A model generated the notes under the pieces. It made no database searches. It saw only the letters and a list, made by a program, of their open reading frames with translations, and was not told the origin of the DNA. The position numbers and the translations under genes were made by a program. This document shows positions 1 through 8,809 of a stretch of DNA of 64,000 bases, piece after piece; the first letter of the stretch is position 1; every line of letters starts with the position of its first letter. Origin of the DNA: Aliiroseovarius crassostreae (GTDB taxonomy: Bacteria > Pseudomonadota > Alphaproteobacteria > Rhodobacterales > Rhodobacteraceae). The DNA lies in the NCBI RefSeq assembly GCF_001307765.1, contig NZ_LKBA01000004.1, positions 62,001 through 126,000 on the forward strand. Direction: 5' to 3'.

Positions 1-543
1 AAATTTGGACCGGAACTGAACAAACGCACCGAGAAACATTTGCGCCGATCCAGCTTGGACTGGCACGTGGATGAAACCTACATCCGCGTCGGCGGTAAGT
101 GGCGCTACCTGTGGCAGGCTATTGATGCAAACGGCCAGATGGTGGATTTTCGCCTGACCGCACGGCGAGATGCGAAGGCAGCCAAAGTCTTTCTGAACAA
201 GGCTATTGAGCGTGTCAGGCTCCATCGACCGATAACGATAGTAACGGACAAAGCCCATTCATATCGGCGGGTCATTCGCGAGATCAACCATCGCTACGAT
301 CCGCATTTTGACAGCATCAAGCACATAGATCGCAAGTGGAGGAACAATTTGATCGAGAGCGATCATGCAGCCATGAAACGGCTGCTCGGCTTTCGTCAGA
401 GCTTTCGGTCCCTGCTATCAGCCAAGGCGACGTTCAGCGGGATCGAGACCATCAGAACAATCAAACGCGGCCACAGCCATCACAAACAACCAGGCGTTCA
501 AGGCGAGATCCAGTTCATCAACCAGTTGTTCAATGCGGCGTGA
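1..543 (+). CDS. IS6-family transposase (5' part outside window)
   Basis: DDE transposase of an IS6/IS26-type element. The frame is open from base 1, so the N-terminus lies outside the window. The visible 180 residues carry the catalytic core: first Asp in DWHVDETYIRV, second Asp in TDKAHSY, and Glu in NNLIESDHAAMKR, followed by basic residues. The start at position 40 that a gene caller would choose is inside the catalytic domain and is not a real start. The element's right terminal repeat lies about 50 bases past the stop. The visible portion has no internal stop and looks intact. Confidence 0.93.
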   Translation, partial: KFGPELNKRTEKHLRRSSLDWHVDETYIRVGGKWRYLWQAIDANGQMVDFRLTARRDAKAAKVFLNKAIERVRLHRPITIVTDKAHSYRRVIREINHRYDPHFDSIKHIDRKWRNNLIESDHAAMKRLLGFRQSFRSLLSAKATFSGIETIRTIKRGHSHHKQPGVQGEIQFINQLFNAA

Positions 544-557
544 AATGTAAGACGCCG

Positions 558-595
558 TGGCGCGACATTGATCAAAACCAATTAACGCAACAATC
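558..595 (+). repeat. Right terminal inverted repeat of the IS6-family element
   Basis: Positions 575-592 are the exact reverse complement of 8773-8790, an 18-base match. Read inward, the outermost bases are GGATTGTTGCGTTAATTGG, typical of IS6-family ends that start GG...TGTTGC. Weaker similarity to the other end continues for another 15-20 bases. I place the outer end of the element at 595. Confidence 0.8.
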
Positions 596-606
596 CCGGG
601 GATCCT

Positions 607-644
607 AAGGTGGGCGGGCACGGGCAATTCGTGTCCGCTACCTT
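607..644 (+). terminator. Stem-loop just outside the IS end
   Basis: AAGGT-GGCGGGCACG on the left pairs with CGTGTCCGCTACCTT on the right around a short loop, with a few G-U pairs and one bulge, and is followed by TTTTG. It could stop transcription leaving the transposase gene before the next gene's promoter. It lies in the 290-base intergenic stretch upstream of the XRE-cupin regulator. Confidence 0.5.
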
Positions 645-717
645 TTGAACTGAAACACGCAGGTTCACTTTTAGGCTTCGCACAGAACCAGTCCACGTAT
701 CCTGATGTTGCAGGAGC

Positions 718-744
718 TATAATTAATTTTAGTGTAAATAAAAT
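718..744 (+). promoter_or_regulatory. AT-rich motif upstream of the XRE-cupin regulator (candidate operator, copy 1)
   Basis: The motif begins TATAATTAATTTTAGT and ends ATAAAAT. It contains an inverted repeat, ATTTTA (726-731) and TAAAAT (739-744). A near copy is at 1459-1485 in front of the transporter operon; 21 of 27 aligned positions agree. Its presence before both the regulator and the structural genes suggests a binding site for the regulator encoded at 834-1430, or a shared promoter. Confidence 0.5.
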
Positions 745-833
745 CTCGCCGTCTATGTTACCTTGCAAACATAAGTGTTGTTCCGTCAACTAAAACGACC
801 GGATCGAATAACTTTTGCAAGAATGAGGACGAA

Positions 834-1430
834 ATGAGCAATGCGACTGCGCAAGCTGCCGAGAAGCAAAAGGATCAACCAGCCCTGTTGGGAGCTGCAA
901 TCCGACATCGGCGAAAAGCAATGGGTAAAACACTGGTCGAGGTTGCCAAAGATGCCGAGCTGACGACGGGTTTCATATCGCAAGTCGAGCGCGGAATCAG
1001 CTCTCCGTCCTTGGCATCGTTACTGTCGATTGCTGCGTCCCTTCAAACAAGCATTGAACAATTGTTGAGTGTTCCAGAGGAATATAGTGAGTATATTCAA
1101 AAGGATAAGCGGCAAGCTTACTCGCTTGGGCTGAATGGAAGACTTTATGAGAAATTGGGCCCGGGGTTTGCAGGGGCGTTGTTCCATCCATCCATAATTC
1201 ATCGCCCGCCAGGACATGTTTCGGAAAAGATGTGTCACGCGGGCGAAGTGTTTTGCTACGTGATGGAAGGTCAGATTGAATATCATCTGGGTGATGAGGT
1301 TCACGTTATGTCAGCGGGTGATACCATCCATCACGACACATCCAAACCCCACTATTCAAAAGTCATCAGTGATACAAAAACCGTCGAGATGTGGATCAGT
1401 TCAACGCCAATAAGAAGCATCCCTGAGTAG
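834..1430 (+). CDS. XRE-family transcriptional regulator with cupin sensor domain
   Basis: This 198-residue protein has an N-terminal helix-turn-helix of the Cro/C1 type (about residues 18-75, with TTGFISQVERGISSPSLASL as recognition region) and a C-terminal cupin fold (about 110-190, with PGHVSEKMCHAGEVFCYVMEG and a second motif around HHDTSKPHY). This architecture (SutR/PuuR-like) usually makes a ligand-responsive regulator of adjacent transport or catabolic genes. It sits directly upstream of a Dpp/Opp operon on the same strand, so regulation of that operon is the natural inference. The cupin ligand cannot be told from sequence. Confidence 0.88.
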   Translation: MSNATAQAAEKQKDQPALLGAAIRHRRKAMGKTLVEVAKDAELTTGFISQVERGISSPSLASLLSIAASLQTSIEQLLSVPEEYSEYIQKDKRQAYSLGLNGRLYEKLGPGFAGALFHPSIIHRPPGHVSEKMCHAGEVFCYVMEGQIEYHLGDEVHVMSAGDTIHHDTSKPHYSKVISDTKTVEMWISSTPIRSIPE

Positions 1431-1458
1431 CCATATGCTGGAGGTCGAATAGCCATAC

Positions 1459-1485
1459 TATAATTTATTTTAGTAATTATAAAAG
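1459..1485 (+). promoter_or_regulatory. AT-rich motif upstream of the peptide transporter operon (candidate operator, copy 2)
   Basis: The motif begins TATAATTTATTTTAGT and ends ATAAAAG. It matches the 718-744 motif at 21 of 27 positions and contains ATTTTA (1467-1472) facing TAAAA (1480-1484). It lies between the regulator's stop and the binding-protein gene, about 50 bases before the chosen start. It is either the operator or the core promoter of the operon. Confidence 0.5.
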
Positions 1486-1537
1486 TTCGTTTAATATGAG
1501 TTTGATTCCAAAGAATCGTTCAGGGAGGAACTCATCA

Positions 1538-3124
1538 ATGAAACGACACCTACTGCTTGCGACTGCAATCATCTCGACGGCGATCGCTGCACCAGCCTTT
1601 TCCCAGGAACGCGGCGGCGTTTTGAACTTTGCGCGATATGACGGATCGAACTTAATCGACCCGATCTATGCCGACCGCAACCCCGACATCTGGATGGTCG
1701 GCAGCCTGTTTGATACGTTGCTGCGCCCCAGCGCTGACGGAAACTCGGTCGTTGCCGGTTTGGCCGAAGATCATTCGGTATCAGATGACGGCAAGACGGT
1801 TTCACTGACCCTGCGCGATGGCGTGGCCTTTGCGGACGGAACCCCTTTAACCGGCGAAGACGTTGTTTTTTCGCTGGATCGCGCGCGTGAACCTGATCAG
1901 AGCCCTTGGTCGGGACTGTTGGGGTCCATCGAAAGTGTTTCCGCTGAAGGCAATGCTATCACCATCAATTTGAACAATCCCGACCCTACCATTCTGTCGA
2001 TGCTGGCCACGTTCACCACGGGTATTGTGTCGAAAGCTGTTTTTGATGCAGCCGAAGGCGCAACAGATCAGGAAAAATCCGCTGCAATATTTGCGTCAGG
2101 TGGTCCTGGTGTTGGTTCTGGCCCGTTTTATCTGTGCGGCTTTGAGCAAGGCACATCAATGGAGTTTTGCGCCAATGAAAATTACTGGCGTGACGGGACG
2201 GATGGAAAACCCTTACCCTATCTTGAAGGCGTAAACTTCCAGATCATCCCGGATGACGCGACGCGTATCCTGAAGCTGCAGTCTGGCGAAGTTGATGTGG
2301 CTGAGTTCATCCCGTTTTCGCGCGTGCCGGAACTGGACGCCGATCCGGCAATTGATATGAACCTGTTCCCGTCGACGCGGATTATCTATTCCCCGATCAA
2401 TACGCGAGAAACACGTGCAGATGGCTCGCCCAACCCTCTGGCCGATGTGCGTGTGCGTCAGGCGATCAACTATGCCACCAACAAAGACGCGCTGATCGGG
2501 CTGGTTTTGCAGGGGGCAGGCAAGCCAATGACGTCGCCTTTAATGGCGGCGGCCACGCCCTTGGCCACCGATGCGGGTCCGCTTTATGGCTATGACTTGG
2601 AGAAGGCGCAGGCGTTGATTGCAGAAGCCGGGCTTGAGAAAGGCACAGAAATCACATTCACCACGTTGGCGGGGTCGGCAGATGACAGCACTATCTTTGC
2701 CGCACTTCAGCAAATGTGGGCACCGTTGGGTATTAACCTTGTTGTTGAACAAGTCGACGGCCCAACACGTGGTGCCAAGAACCGGTCGGGTGAATTTGAC
2801 ATTCACACCTATGGTTGGGTGAACGATGTGAACGATCCGAGTCAGGTGGTTGGCTGGTTGGGCTATACTCCGACGGCCAATGCGGTTGGCACGGGTTGGG
2901 ATAACGCCGAATTCAACGCTCTTTATGAAGCTTCACAAACCGAGATCGATCCGGAGAAACGTGCACAGCAATACGCGGATATGCAGGCAATCTATGCCGA
3001 AGCAGCCCCCCTGTTGTTCATGTATGAAACGCCCTTCGCAGTAGCGGTTTCAGCGTCGGTTGATGGCTATGTCCAGACCCCGCTTGGCAACAACATCTTC
3101 GAAGAAGCGACCGTCAGCCGTTAA
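1538..3124 (+). CDS. Peptide ABC transporter, periplasmic substrate-binding protein (SBP family 5)
   Basis: This 528-residue precursor has a Sec signal peptide (MKRHLLLATAIISTAIAAPAFS, cleavage before QERGG) followed by an SBP_bac_5 fold: DPIYADRNPDIWMVGSLFDTL near the start, LRDGVAFADGTPLTGEDVVFSL, and the late GYTPTANAVGTGWDNAEFN region. It binds peptides or similar ligands in the periplasm and delivers them to the two permeases downstream. I chose the ATG at 1538 because AGGGAGGA stands nine bases before it and it gives a clean signal peptide; the earlier ATG at 1496 adds 14 residues with no such site. The exact ligand (di/oligopeptide, glutathione, other) is not resolved. Confidence 0.93.
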   Translation: MKRHLLLATAIISTAIAAPAFSQERGGVLNFARYDGSNLIDPIYADRNPDIWMVGSLFDTLLRPSADGNSVVAGLAEDHSVSDDGKTVSLTLRDGVAFADGTPLTGEDVVFSLDRAREPDQSPWSGLLGSIESVSAEGNAITINLNNPDPTILSMLATFTTGIVSKAVFDAAEGATDQEKSAAIFASGGPGVGSGPFYLCGFEQGTSMEFCANENYWRDGTDGKPLPYLEGVNFQIIPDDATRILKLQSGEVDVAEFIPFSRVPELDADPAIDMNLFPSTRIIYSPINTRETRADGSPNPLADVRVRQAINYATNKDALIGLVLQGAGKPMTSPLMAAATPLATDAGPLYGYDLEKAQALIAEAGLEKGTEITFTTLAGSADDSTIFAALQQMWAPLGINLVVEQVDGPTRGAKNRSGEFDIHTYGWVNDVNDPSQVVGWLGYTPTANAVGTGWDNAEFNALYEASQTEIDPEKRAQQYADMQAIYAEAAPLLFMYETPFAVAVSASVDGYVQTPLGNNIFEEATVSR

Positions 3125-3135
3125 AATCTGACCCA

Positions 3136-3161
3136 GCACCGCCGGTATGATCCGGCGGTGC
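3136..3161 (+). other. Intercistronic hairpin after the binding-protein gene
   Basis: GCACCGCCGG (3136-3145) pairs perfectly with CCGGCGGTGC (3152-3161) around a six-base loop. No U-run follows, so it is more likely an mRNA-stabilising or partial-attenuation hairpin, as often found after the first gene of ABC operons to give excess binding protein. Confidence 0.65.
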
Positions 3162-3186
3162 GCCTTTGTCTGGAAAGGATGGACGG

Positions 3187-4128
3187 TTGGCGACCCTTCA
3201 ATACATTCTCAAACGCCTGTTCTTGATGATCCCCACGTTCTTTCTGGTGATGATCATCATCTTTGTGCTGGTGCGGTTTCTGCCTGGTGATCCGGCCATC
3301 GCGATTGCAGGGGATCGAGCATCCGATGCGGACCTAGAGGCGATCCGCGAACGGCTTGGCCTGAACGAACCGATGTTGGTGCAGTTCTGGTTGTTTGTGA
3401 CCAATACGATCCAAGGTGATCTGGGCCGCTCAATCCTGATGCGCGCGCCGGTGACCGAGGTGATTTTCAACCGTCTGCCCACCACGGCCTTTCTGACGCT
3501 CTATGCGGTGGGGCTCTCGCTGCTGATTGCGGGGCCGTTGGCTTTTGTCGCGGCGTTAAATCGCGGGCGTTGGCCGGATGCGTTGATCCGCACAGTGTTT
3601 CAGGTCGGACTTTCCATGCCGGTCTTCTATATCGGTTTGATTTTGCTGACATTCCTTGCCGCCCAGCTGCGTTGGTTTCCAGTGGGAGGATATGGCGACA
3701 CGTTTGGCGAACGGTTGTATCATCTGTTCTTACCGTCCATCGCCGTGGCGCTTTATACCTCTGCGATCATCATGCGGAACCTCAGATCCGCAATTATCGA
3801 GGTGCTGGATGCAGAATACGTCCAATTCGCCCGCGCCAAAGGTTTGCCCAACCGGTTGATCCTTGGTCGCCATGTGCTGCGCAATGCGTTGATTTCAACC
3901 GTGACCTTGTTGGGCCTGTCCATCGGCAACCTTATGAGCGGCACCCTTGTCACCGAAACTGTGTTTGCCGTGCCCGGTGTTGGCCGCCTGATGCTCGAGG
4001 CGATTTTTGCCCGTGATTATCCGCTGATTCAGGGGCTTACCCTAACCTTTGCCGTGCTGGTGTCGGTCGTCTTTTTGCTGACTGACCTGTTCCAAAGCAC
4101 GCTTGATCCAAGGATGCGTCTGACATGA
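3187..4128 (+). CDS. Peptide ABC transporter, permease subunit (DppB-like)
   Basis: Inner-membrane permease of about 313 residues with the DppB/OppB pattern: a first helix (LFLMIPTFFLVMIIIFVLVRF), the LPGDPA motif after it, a periplasmic segment, then five more helices and the EAA loop that contacts the ATPases (EYVQFARAKGLPNRLILGRHVLRNAL). The start is uncertain. TTG at 3187 has GGAAAGGAT at good spacing; an alternative TTG at 3166 would add seven residues. It overlaps the next gene by four bases (ATGA), showing translational coupling. Confidence 0.92.
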   Translation: MATLQYILKRLFLMIPTFFLVMIIIFVLVRFLPGDPAIAIAGDRASDADLEAIRERLGLNEPMLVQFWLFVTNTIQGDLGRSILMRAPVTEVIFNRLPTTAFLTLYAVGLSLLIAGPLAFVAALNRGRWPDALIRTVFQVGLSMPVFYIGLILLTFLAAQLRWFPVGGYGDTFGERLYHLFLPSIAVALYTSAIIMRNLRSAIIEVLDAEYVQFARAKGLPNRLILGRHVLRNALISTVTLLGLSIGNLMSGTLVTETVFAVPGVGRLMLEAIFARDYPLIQGLTLTFAVLVSVVFLLTDLFQSTLDPRMRLT

Positions 4129-4991
4129 GCGACATATCCCTGAACCAGAGCGAAGCGACCGCCCCGAAAAAGACCCGCTTACAACTTGCCTTGCGCAAGC
4201 CCGGGTTTCTGATCGGTGTGGCCATTATCGGGTTTTCGAGTCTTCTGGCCATCGCGCCGGGGTTGTTTGCCCCCTATGACCCGAATTTCATCGACTATAA
4301 CGCCGTGCGCCAGCCGCCCAGTTGGGCGCACCCGTTTGGCACCGACATGCTGGGGCGTGACAGCCTGAGCCGCGTGATTTCAGCCTATACGGTCAACATG
4401 CAAATGGCGGTTTTTGCCACCATCTTCGCGTTGGTCATTGGTGTTACCGTCGGCGCATTGGTCGGGTATTATCGGGGCGTGGCCGACATGATCTTTGGCC
4501 GCTTTGTCGATGCGATCATCACCTTTCCCTTCCTTGTGCTGGTCATTGCCGTCGTTGCCGTTCTGGGGCCGGGGCTGATCAATATGTATATCGCGATCAC
4601 GATGGTGGGCTGGGTATACTACGCCCGCCTGATGCGCGCCGAGGTGATTGCCCAGATGGGCAATGATTATTCTGCCGCCGGAGTTGTTATGGGGTATTCC
4701 GACCGCCGCATCATCTTTCGCCATCTTTTGCCCAACGCAATCACGCCGGTTATCGTTTACTGGATGACCGATATGGCATTGGCGATCCTGCTTGGATCAT
4801 CGCTTGGCTATCTGGGATTGGGAGCGCAACCGCCGCAAGCAGAATGGGGTGTGCTGATCGCCGAAGGGCGGAATTTCATCACAACCGCATGGTGGCTTAG
4901 CCTGATGCCCGGTGTGGCCATCGTTTTGACGGGTCTTGGATTTTCTTTGATCGGCGACGGCTTGGCCGACCTTTTGCGGCCGCGCGGGTGA
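4125..4991 (+). CDS. Peptide ABC transporter, permease subunit (DppC-like)
   Basis: This 288-residue membrane protein of the DppC/OppC type has an N-terminal cytoplasmic tail and first helix (PGFLIGVAIIGFSSLLAIAPGLFAPYDP), the HPFGTDMLGRDSLSRV motif typical of OppC-family permeases, and the EAA loop (GNDYSAAGVVMGYSDRRIIFRHLLPNAI). It forms a heterodimeric channel with the preceding DppB-like protein. Its ATG overlaps the stop of that gene. Confidence 0.93.
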   Translation: MSDISLNQSEATAPKKTRLQLALRKPGFLIGVAIIGFSSLLAIAPGLFAPYDPNFIDYNAVRQPPSWAHPFGTDMLGRDSLSRVISAYTVNMQMAVFATIFALVIGVTVGALVGYYRGVADMIFGRFVDAIITFPFLVLVIAVVAVLGPGLINMYIAITMVGWVYYARLMRAEVIAQMGNDYSAAGVVMGYSDRRIIFRHLLPNAITPVIVYWMTDMALAILLGSSLGYLGLGAQPPQAEWGVLIAEGRNFITTAWWLSLMPGVAIVLTGLGFSLIGDGLADLLRPRG

Positions 4992-5001
4992 GGGGGCAGA
5001 T

Positions 5002-5994
5002 ATGACAGATCAGAAGCCAATCCTTGAGGTCTGCAACCTATGCACCACGTTTCGTCGTGGCGGGGTTGCATTGCCAGCCGTGCGCGATGTCAGTTTTTCG
5101 GTCGGGCAGGGTGAAGTGCTTGGCCTTGTGGGCGAAAGCGGATCAGGAAAAAGCGTGACCCTGCGATCTATCCTTGGGTTGTCGCGCCGTTATGGAGAAG
5201 TGACGGGCGATGTGCGTTGGATGGGGCAAGACATTGCATCAATGCAAGAACGCAAGTTACGCCATATCCGTGGCCGTGAAATCGCAATGATTTTTCAGGA
5301 ACCCATGACGTCGCTTAATCCGTTGCTGACTGTGGGGATGCAGCTGACCGAAACACTTAAGGCGCATACCGACTTAAACCGCGCCGCCCGTCGCGATCGT
5401 GCGATCGAGATGCTGGATCATGTTGGTATCCCATCGGCCGCGTCGCGGCTGGGTGAATTCCCGCATCAGTTTTCCGGCGGTATGCGCCAGCGTGTGATGA
5501 TTGCCATTGCACTTGCGGCCAATCCGAAACTGTTGTTGGCGGACGAGCCAACAACGGCGCTTGATGTCACCATTCAGGCGCAAATTCTGGATTTGATCCT
5601 GACACTGGCCGACGAAATGCAAATGGGTGTGATCCTTGTTACGCATGATTTGGGCGTGGTGGCACAAACCTGCGAAAACGTCGCCGTTATGTATGCGGGG
5701 CGCGTGGTTGAACAAGGTGCGGTGCGTCAAGTTTTGGGTGCTCCGCGCCATCCCTATACGGTCGGATTGATGCGGTCGGTGCCGCAAAACGTGCCTCCAC
5801 GCACACAGCTCTATTCTGTGCCCGGCACCCCACCCAGCCTTGAGGCTTTACCAGTTGGCTGCGCCTTTGCATCACGTTGTCAGAACCGGACGGAACACTG
5901 TTTGACCGCGCGGCCAAGCCTCGATGCTATCACGGACAATCGGCGTGTGGCGTGTTTCAACCCAGTTCCCGCTGAAAAGGCAGGTGCCGCATGA
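5002..5994 (+). CDS. Peptide ABC transporter, ATPase (DppD-like)
   Basis: This 330-residue ATPase has Walker A GESGSGKS, signature FSGGMRQR, Walker [13 protein letters not shown] and switch His in VTHDLG. The C-terminal oligopeptide-transporter extension follows ([13 protein letters not shown]) with a Cys-rich GCAFASRC...C...C segment that binds an iron-sulfur cluster in some Dpp ATPases. It energises peptide uptake with the DppF-like partner downstream, with which it overlaps by four bases. Confidence 0.94.
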   Translation: MTDQKPILEVCNLCTTFRRGGVALPAVRDVSFSVGQGEVLGLVGESGSGKSVTLRSILGLSRRYGEVTGDVRWMGQDIASMQERKLRHIRGREIAMIFQEPMTSLNPLLTVGMQLTETLKAHTDLNRAARRDRAIEMLDHVGIPSAASRLGEFPHQFSGGMRQRVMIAIALAANPKLLLADEPTTALDVTIQAQILDLILTLADEMQMGVILVTHDLGVVAQTCENVAVMYAGRVVEQGAVRQVLGAPRHPYTVGLMRSVPQNVPPRTQLYSVPGTPPSLEALPVGCAFASRCQNRTEHCLTARPSLDAITDNRRVACFNPVPAEKAGAA

Positions 5995-6989
5995 ACGAGC
6001 CGGTGATGACAATCGAAAACCTTGGACTGGAGTTTCCGCTCGGGCGGACTTTGGTCGACGTGGTGCAAAGGCGTCCCGGACGCGTGGTGAATGCGTTGAA
6101 CGGTGTCAGCCTTCAACTTCACAAGGGTGAAACCCTTGGTGTTGTTGGGGAAAGTGGCTGTGGGAAATCCACGCTCGCGCGCTGTATCGTGCGCCTGTAT
6201 GAACCGCAACACGGGCAAATCCATTACCACGGGCAAGATATTTTCGAAGCCGAGGCCAAGAAGGATCGTAGCTATAATCGCCGCGTTCAGATGATGTTCC
6301 AAGATCCGTATTCATCGCTGAATCCGCGGATGACCACGGGGCAGATTCTGTCCGAAGCGCTGAAAGTGCATGATATGCGCGCCCCTGAAGATATCCCGGC
6401 GCGCGTCGCCGAGTTGTTGGAACTTGTGCGTCTGCCGCAGGATGCGGCGGACAAACTGCCACATGAATTTTCCGGCGGCCAAAGGCAACGTATCGCTATT
6501 GCACGGTCGTTGGCGGTGGAGCCTGAGGTTCTGATCGCTGACGAATTGGTCTCGGCGCTTGATGTATCGGTGCAGGCGCAGGTGGTTAACCTTCTGCTCG
6601 AACTGCAAGAGCGTCTGAATCTGACGATCCTTTTTGTTGCCCATGATCTGCGTCTGGTGCGCCATGTGTCCAATCGGGTGGCTGTGATCTATCTGGGGCG
6701 AATTGTTGAAATCGGTGACAGCGAAACGCTTTTTTCGCGCCCGTCACATCCGTATTCCCAAGCTCTGCTCAGCGCTGCGCCGTCATTGGACCCAGACGAC
6801 AAAGGCAAAGCCATCCGGCTTGAAGGAGAGCTGCCATCGCCTTTGAACGTGCCTTCGGGCTGCCCGTTCCACGTGCGCTGTCGACACGCCACAGAATTAT
6901 GCAAACGCGAGGTGCCCGCCCTTTTGACACGTGATGGCCGGGGCGAGGTGGCTTGCCACCATGTTGAAGAGATTAACCAAGATGCCTGA
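5991..6989 (+). CDS. Peptide ABC transporter, ATPase (DppF-like)
   Basis: This 332-residue second ATPase of the importer has Walker A GESGCGKST, Q-loop MMFQDPYSSLNPRM, signature FSGGQRQRI, and C-terminal HPYSQALLSAAP plus a Cys-rich GCPFHVRC...C stretch. Walker B reads LIADELVSALD, so the usual Pro after ADE is Leu, a variant common in DppF-type subunits. It overlaps both the gene before it and the aminopeptidase after it, so the whole set is one transcript. Confidence 0.94.
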   Translation: MNEPVMTIENLGLEFPLGRTLVDVVQRRPGRVVNALNGVSLQLHKGETLGVVGESGCGKSTLARCIVRLYEPQHGQIHYHGQDIFEAEAKKDRSYNRRVQMMFQDPYSSLNPRMTTGQILSEALKVHDMRAPEDIPARVAELLELVRLPQDAADKLPHEFSGGQRQRIAIARSLAVEPEVLIADELVSALDVSVQAQVVNLLLELQERLNLTILFVAHDLRLVRHVSNRVAVIYLGRIVEIGDSETLFSRPSHPYSQALLSAAPSLDPDDKGKAIRLEGELPSPLNVPSGCPFHVRCRHATELCKREVPALLTRDGRGEVACHHVEEINQDA

Positions 6990-8769
6990 CACCGCTTTCA
7001 CCGGCCCCGCGCAACATATCGCTGCCTTGCGTGATGAAATGACAAAACGCGGGCTGGATGCGTTTATTTTGCCGCGATATGACGCCCATCAGGGTGAATA
7101 TGTTGCCCCGCATGACCGGCGGCTGGCCTTTGTCACGGGGTTCACCGGTTCGGCCGGTGTGGCGATTGTGACTCAAGACATCGTCGCAGTATTTGTAGAT
7201 GGGCGTTACAGCGTGCAGCTGGGAAATGAATGTTCTGGCCCGTTGTTTTCGCATCATCATTTGTTCGATGATCCGCCCGAAGATTGGTTGGGAAAAACCG
7301 CAAGGCAGGGGTGGCGCGTTGGCTATGATCCGATGCATGTGCCCCCTGCGTGGTTTGATCGTTTCAAGGCTGCGTGCGATCCGATAGAGGCCGCGTTGAT
7401 TGCGCAAGATGACAATCCAGTGGATGCCGTCTGGCTGGATCAACCCGCTCCGCCGACTGCACAAATCACAGAATTTCCGCTTCAGTTTGCCGGCAAAAGC
7501 TGTGCGGCCAAATGTGATGATCTTGTCGCCCATATGAAAAAGGTTGATGCGGATTTCATCGTCGATACTCAACCCGACAACATTGCGTGGTTTTTGAACG
7601 TGCGCGGAGGAGATGTAGAGTTCAACCCATTGCCGCATTCGTTCCTTTTGGTGAGTAAGAACGGTGACATCACGTGGTTTGTGAACCGTGAGAAACTGAA
7701 TATTTTTGATCGCAGCAGTTTACCTGACAATGTTGAGGTTTTGCAGCAAGCTGCCCTGCTTCCGACGCTGGGCGAACGAATCAGGGCTGGACATAACGTA
7801 TTGATTGATCCTGATTTTTCACCTGTCGCCGTGCGCCAGATGATCGAAAAAACAGGTGCGCGCGTTGCCCCTGAACGCAGCACGTTGACAATTTCAAAAG
7901 CCCATAAAAACCCCACAGAAATCGAGGGACTACGCGCCTGCCACATACAGGATGGTGTCGCATGGACCGAATTCAGCGCTTGGTTGGCGCAAGAGGTGCC
8001 AGCCCGCGCCGCAGCAGGCAACCCCCTGTCCGAGCGCGAGGCCGAGGGCAAAATTCTCGAGCTTCGCAAGGCCCGCCCCGGTTTCCTGAGCGAAAGTTTC
8101 AATTCGATCTCGGCGGCGGCAGGAAATGCGGCGATGTGCCATTATGCCACCACGCCGGACCGCAATGCGCTGATATTGCCGGAAAATCCATATCTTCTGG
8201 ACAGTGGCGGGCAATATGACACGGGCACAACCGACGCGACGCGCAGTTTCTCGTTTGGTCCGCGTCCTGAGGGGTATGACCGTGCCTATACCGCCGTGTT
8301 CAAGGCATTCTATGCGCTGGCGACCCTTCGATTTCCGCAAGGCACGCAGGGCCATCATATTGACGCGATTTGTCGCCGTCCGTTGTGGGATCTGGGTCTG
8401 GATTATGATCACGGCACGGGGCACGGCATCGGCCATCGCCTGTCGGTTCATGAACATCCCCAGCGGATCGGCAAGCCGGTCAGCCCTGTAGACCTGTCCC
8501 CCGGAATGGTGCTGTCGATTGAACCCGGATATTACAAAGCCGATCATTACGGCATTCGCATCGAAAACCTGTTCGACATTGTTCAGGAAGACGACGGGTT
8601 CATGTCATTCAGGAACATGACATTCGCCCCGATCCAAACCGACATGTTGATTATGGATGCATTGACCGTTGGGGAAAGGGTTTGGTTGGAGGCCTATCAC
8701 AAAAAGGTAGTATATGAGCTATCGCCATACCTAACGGACCAAGCGAAAACGTGGCTTCTGTCTAAATAG
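6982..8769 (+). CDS. Xaa-Pro aminopeptidase, M24B family
   Basis: This cytosolic metallopeptidase of about 595 residues removes N-terminal residues preceding proline. It has two creatinase-like N-terminal domains and the pita-bread catalytic domain with the five metal ligands: Asp pair in LLDSGGQYDTGTTDATRS, His in HGTGHGIGH, Glu in SIEPGYY and Glu in IRIENLF. The start at 6982 overlaps the transporter ATPase by eight bases; an upstream ATG at 6961 is possible. The last codons meet an IS6-type end, and the TAG stop is completed by the first base of that end, so the native last few residues were probably replaced on insertion. Together with the importer this suggests uptake and hydrolysis of proline-containing peptides. 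Confidence 0.92.
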   Translation: MPDTAFTGPAQHIAALRDEMTKRGLDAFILPRYDAHQGEYVAPHDRRLAFVTGFTGSAGVAIVTQDIVAVFVDGRYSVQLGNECSGPLFSHHHLFDDPPEDWLGKTARQGWRVGYDPMHVPPAWFDRFKAACDPIEAALIAQDDNPVDAVWLDQPAPPTAQITEFPLQFAGKSCAAKCDDLVAHMKKVDADFIVDTQPDNIAWFLNVRGGDVEFNPLPHSFLLVSKNGDITWFVNREKLNIFDRSSLPDNVEVLQQAALLPTLGERIRAGHNVLIDPDFSPVAVRQMIEKTGARVAPERSTLTISKAHKNPTEIEGLRACHIQDGVAWTEFSAWLAQEVPARAAAGNPLSEREAEGKILELRKARPGFLSESFNSISAAAGNAAMCHYATTPDRNALILPENPYLLDSGGQYDTGTTDATRSFSFGPRPEGYDRAYTAVFKAFYALATLRFPQGTQGHHIDAICRRPLWDLGLDYDHGTGHGIGHRLSVHEHPQRIGKPVSPVDLSPGMVLSIEPGYYKADHYGIRIENLFDIVQEDDGFMSFRNMTFAPIQTDMLIMDALTVGERVWLEAYHKKVVYELSPYLTDQAKTWLLSK

Positions 8770-8807
8770 GACTGTTGCGTTAATTGGTTTCAATCAAAGT
8801 CACCCGA
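8769..8807 (+). mobile_element. Left end of a truncated IS6-family element
   Basis: GGACTGTTGCGTTAATTGG begins at 8769. Positions 8773-8790 are the perfect inverse of 575-592, the right end of the first element. The orientation makes this a left end pointing rightward, so both IS6 copies face the same way. Only about 40 bases of the element remain before conjugation-gene sequence begins; the transposase is absent. Confidence 0.72.
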
Positions 8808-8809
8808 CG

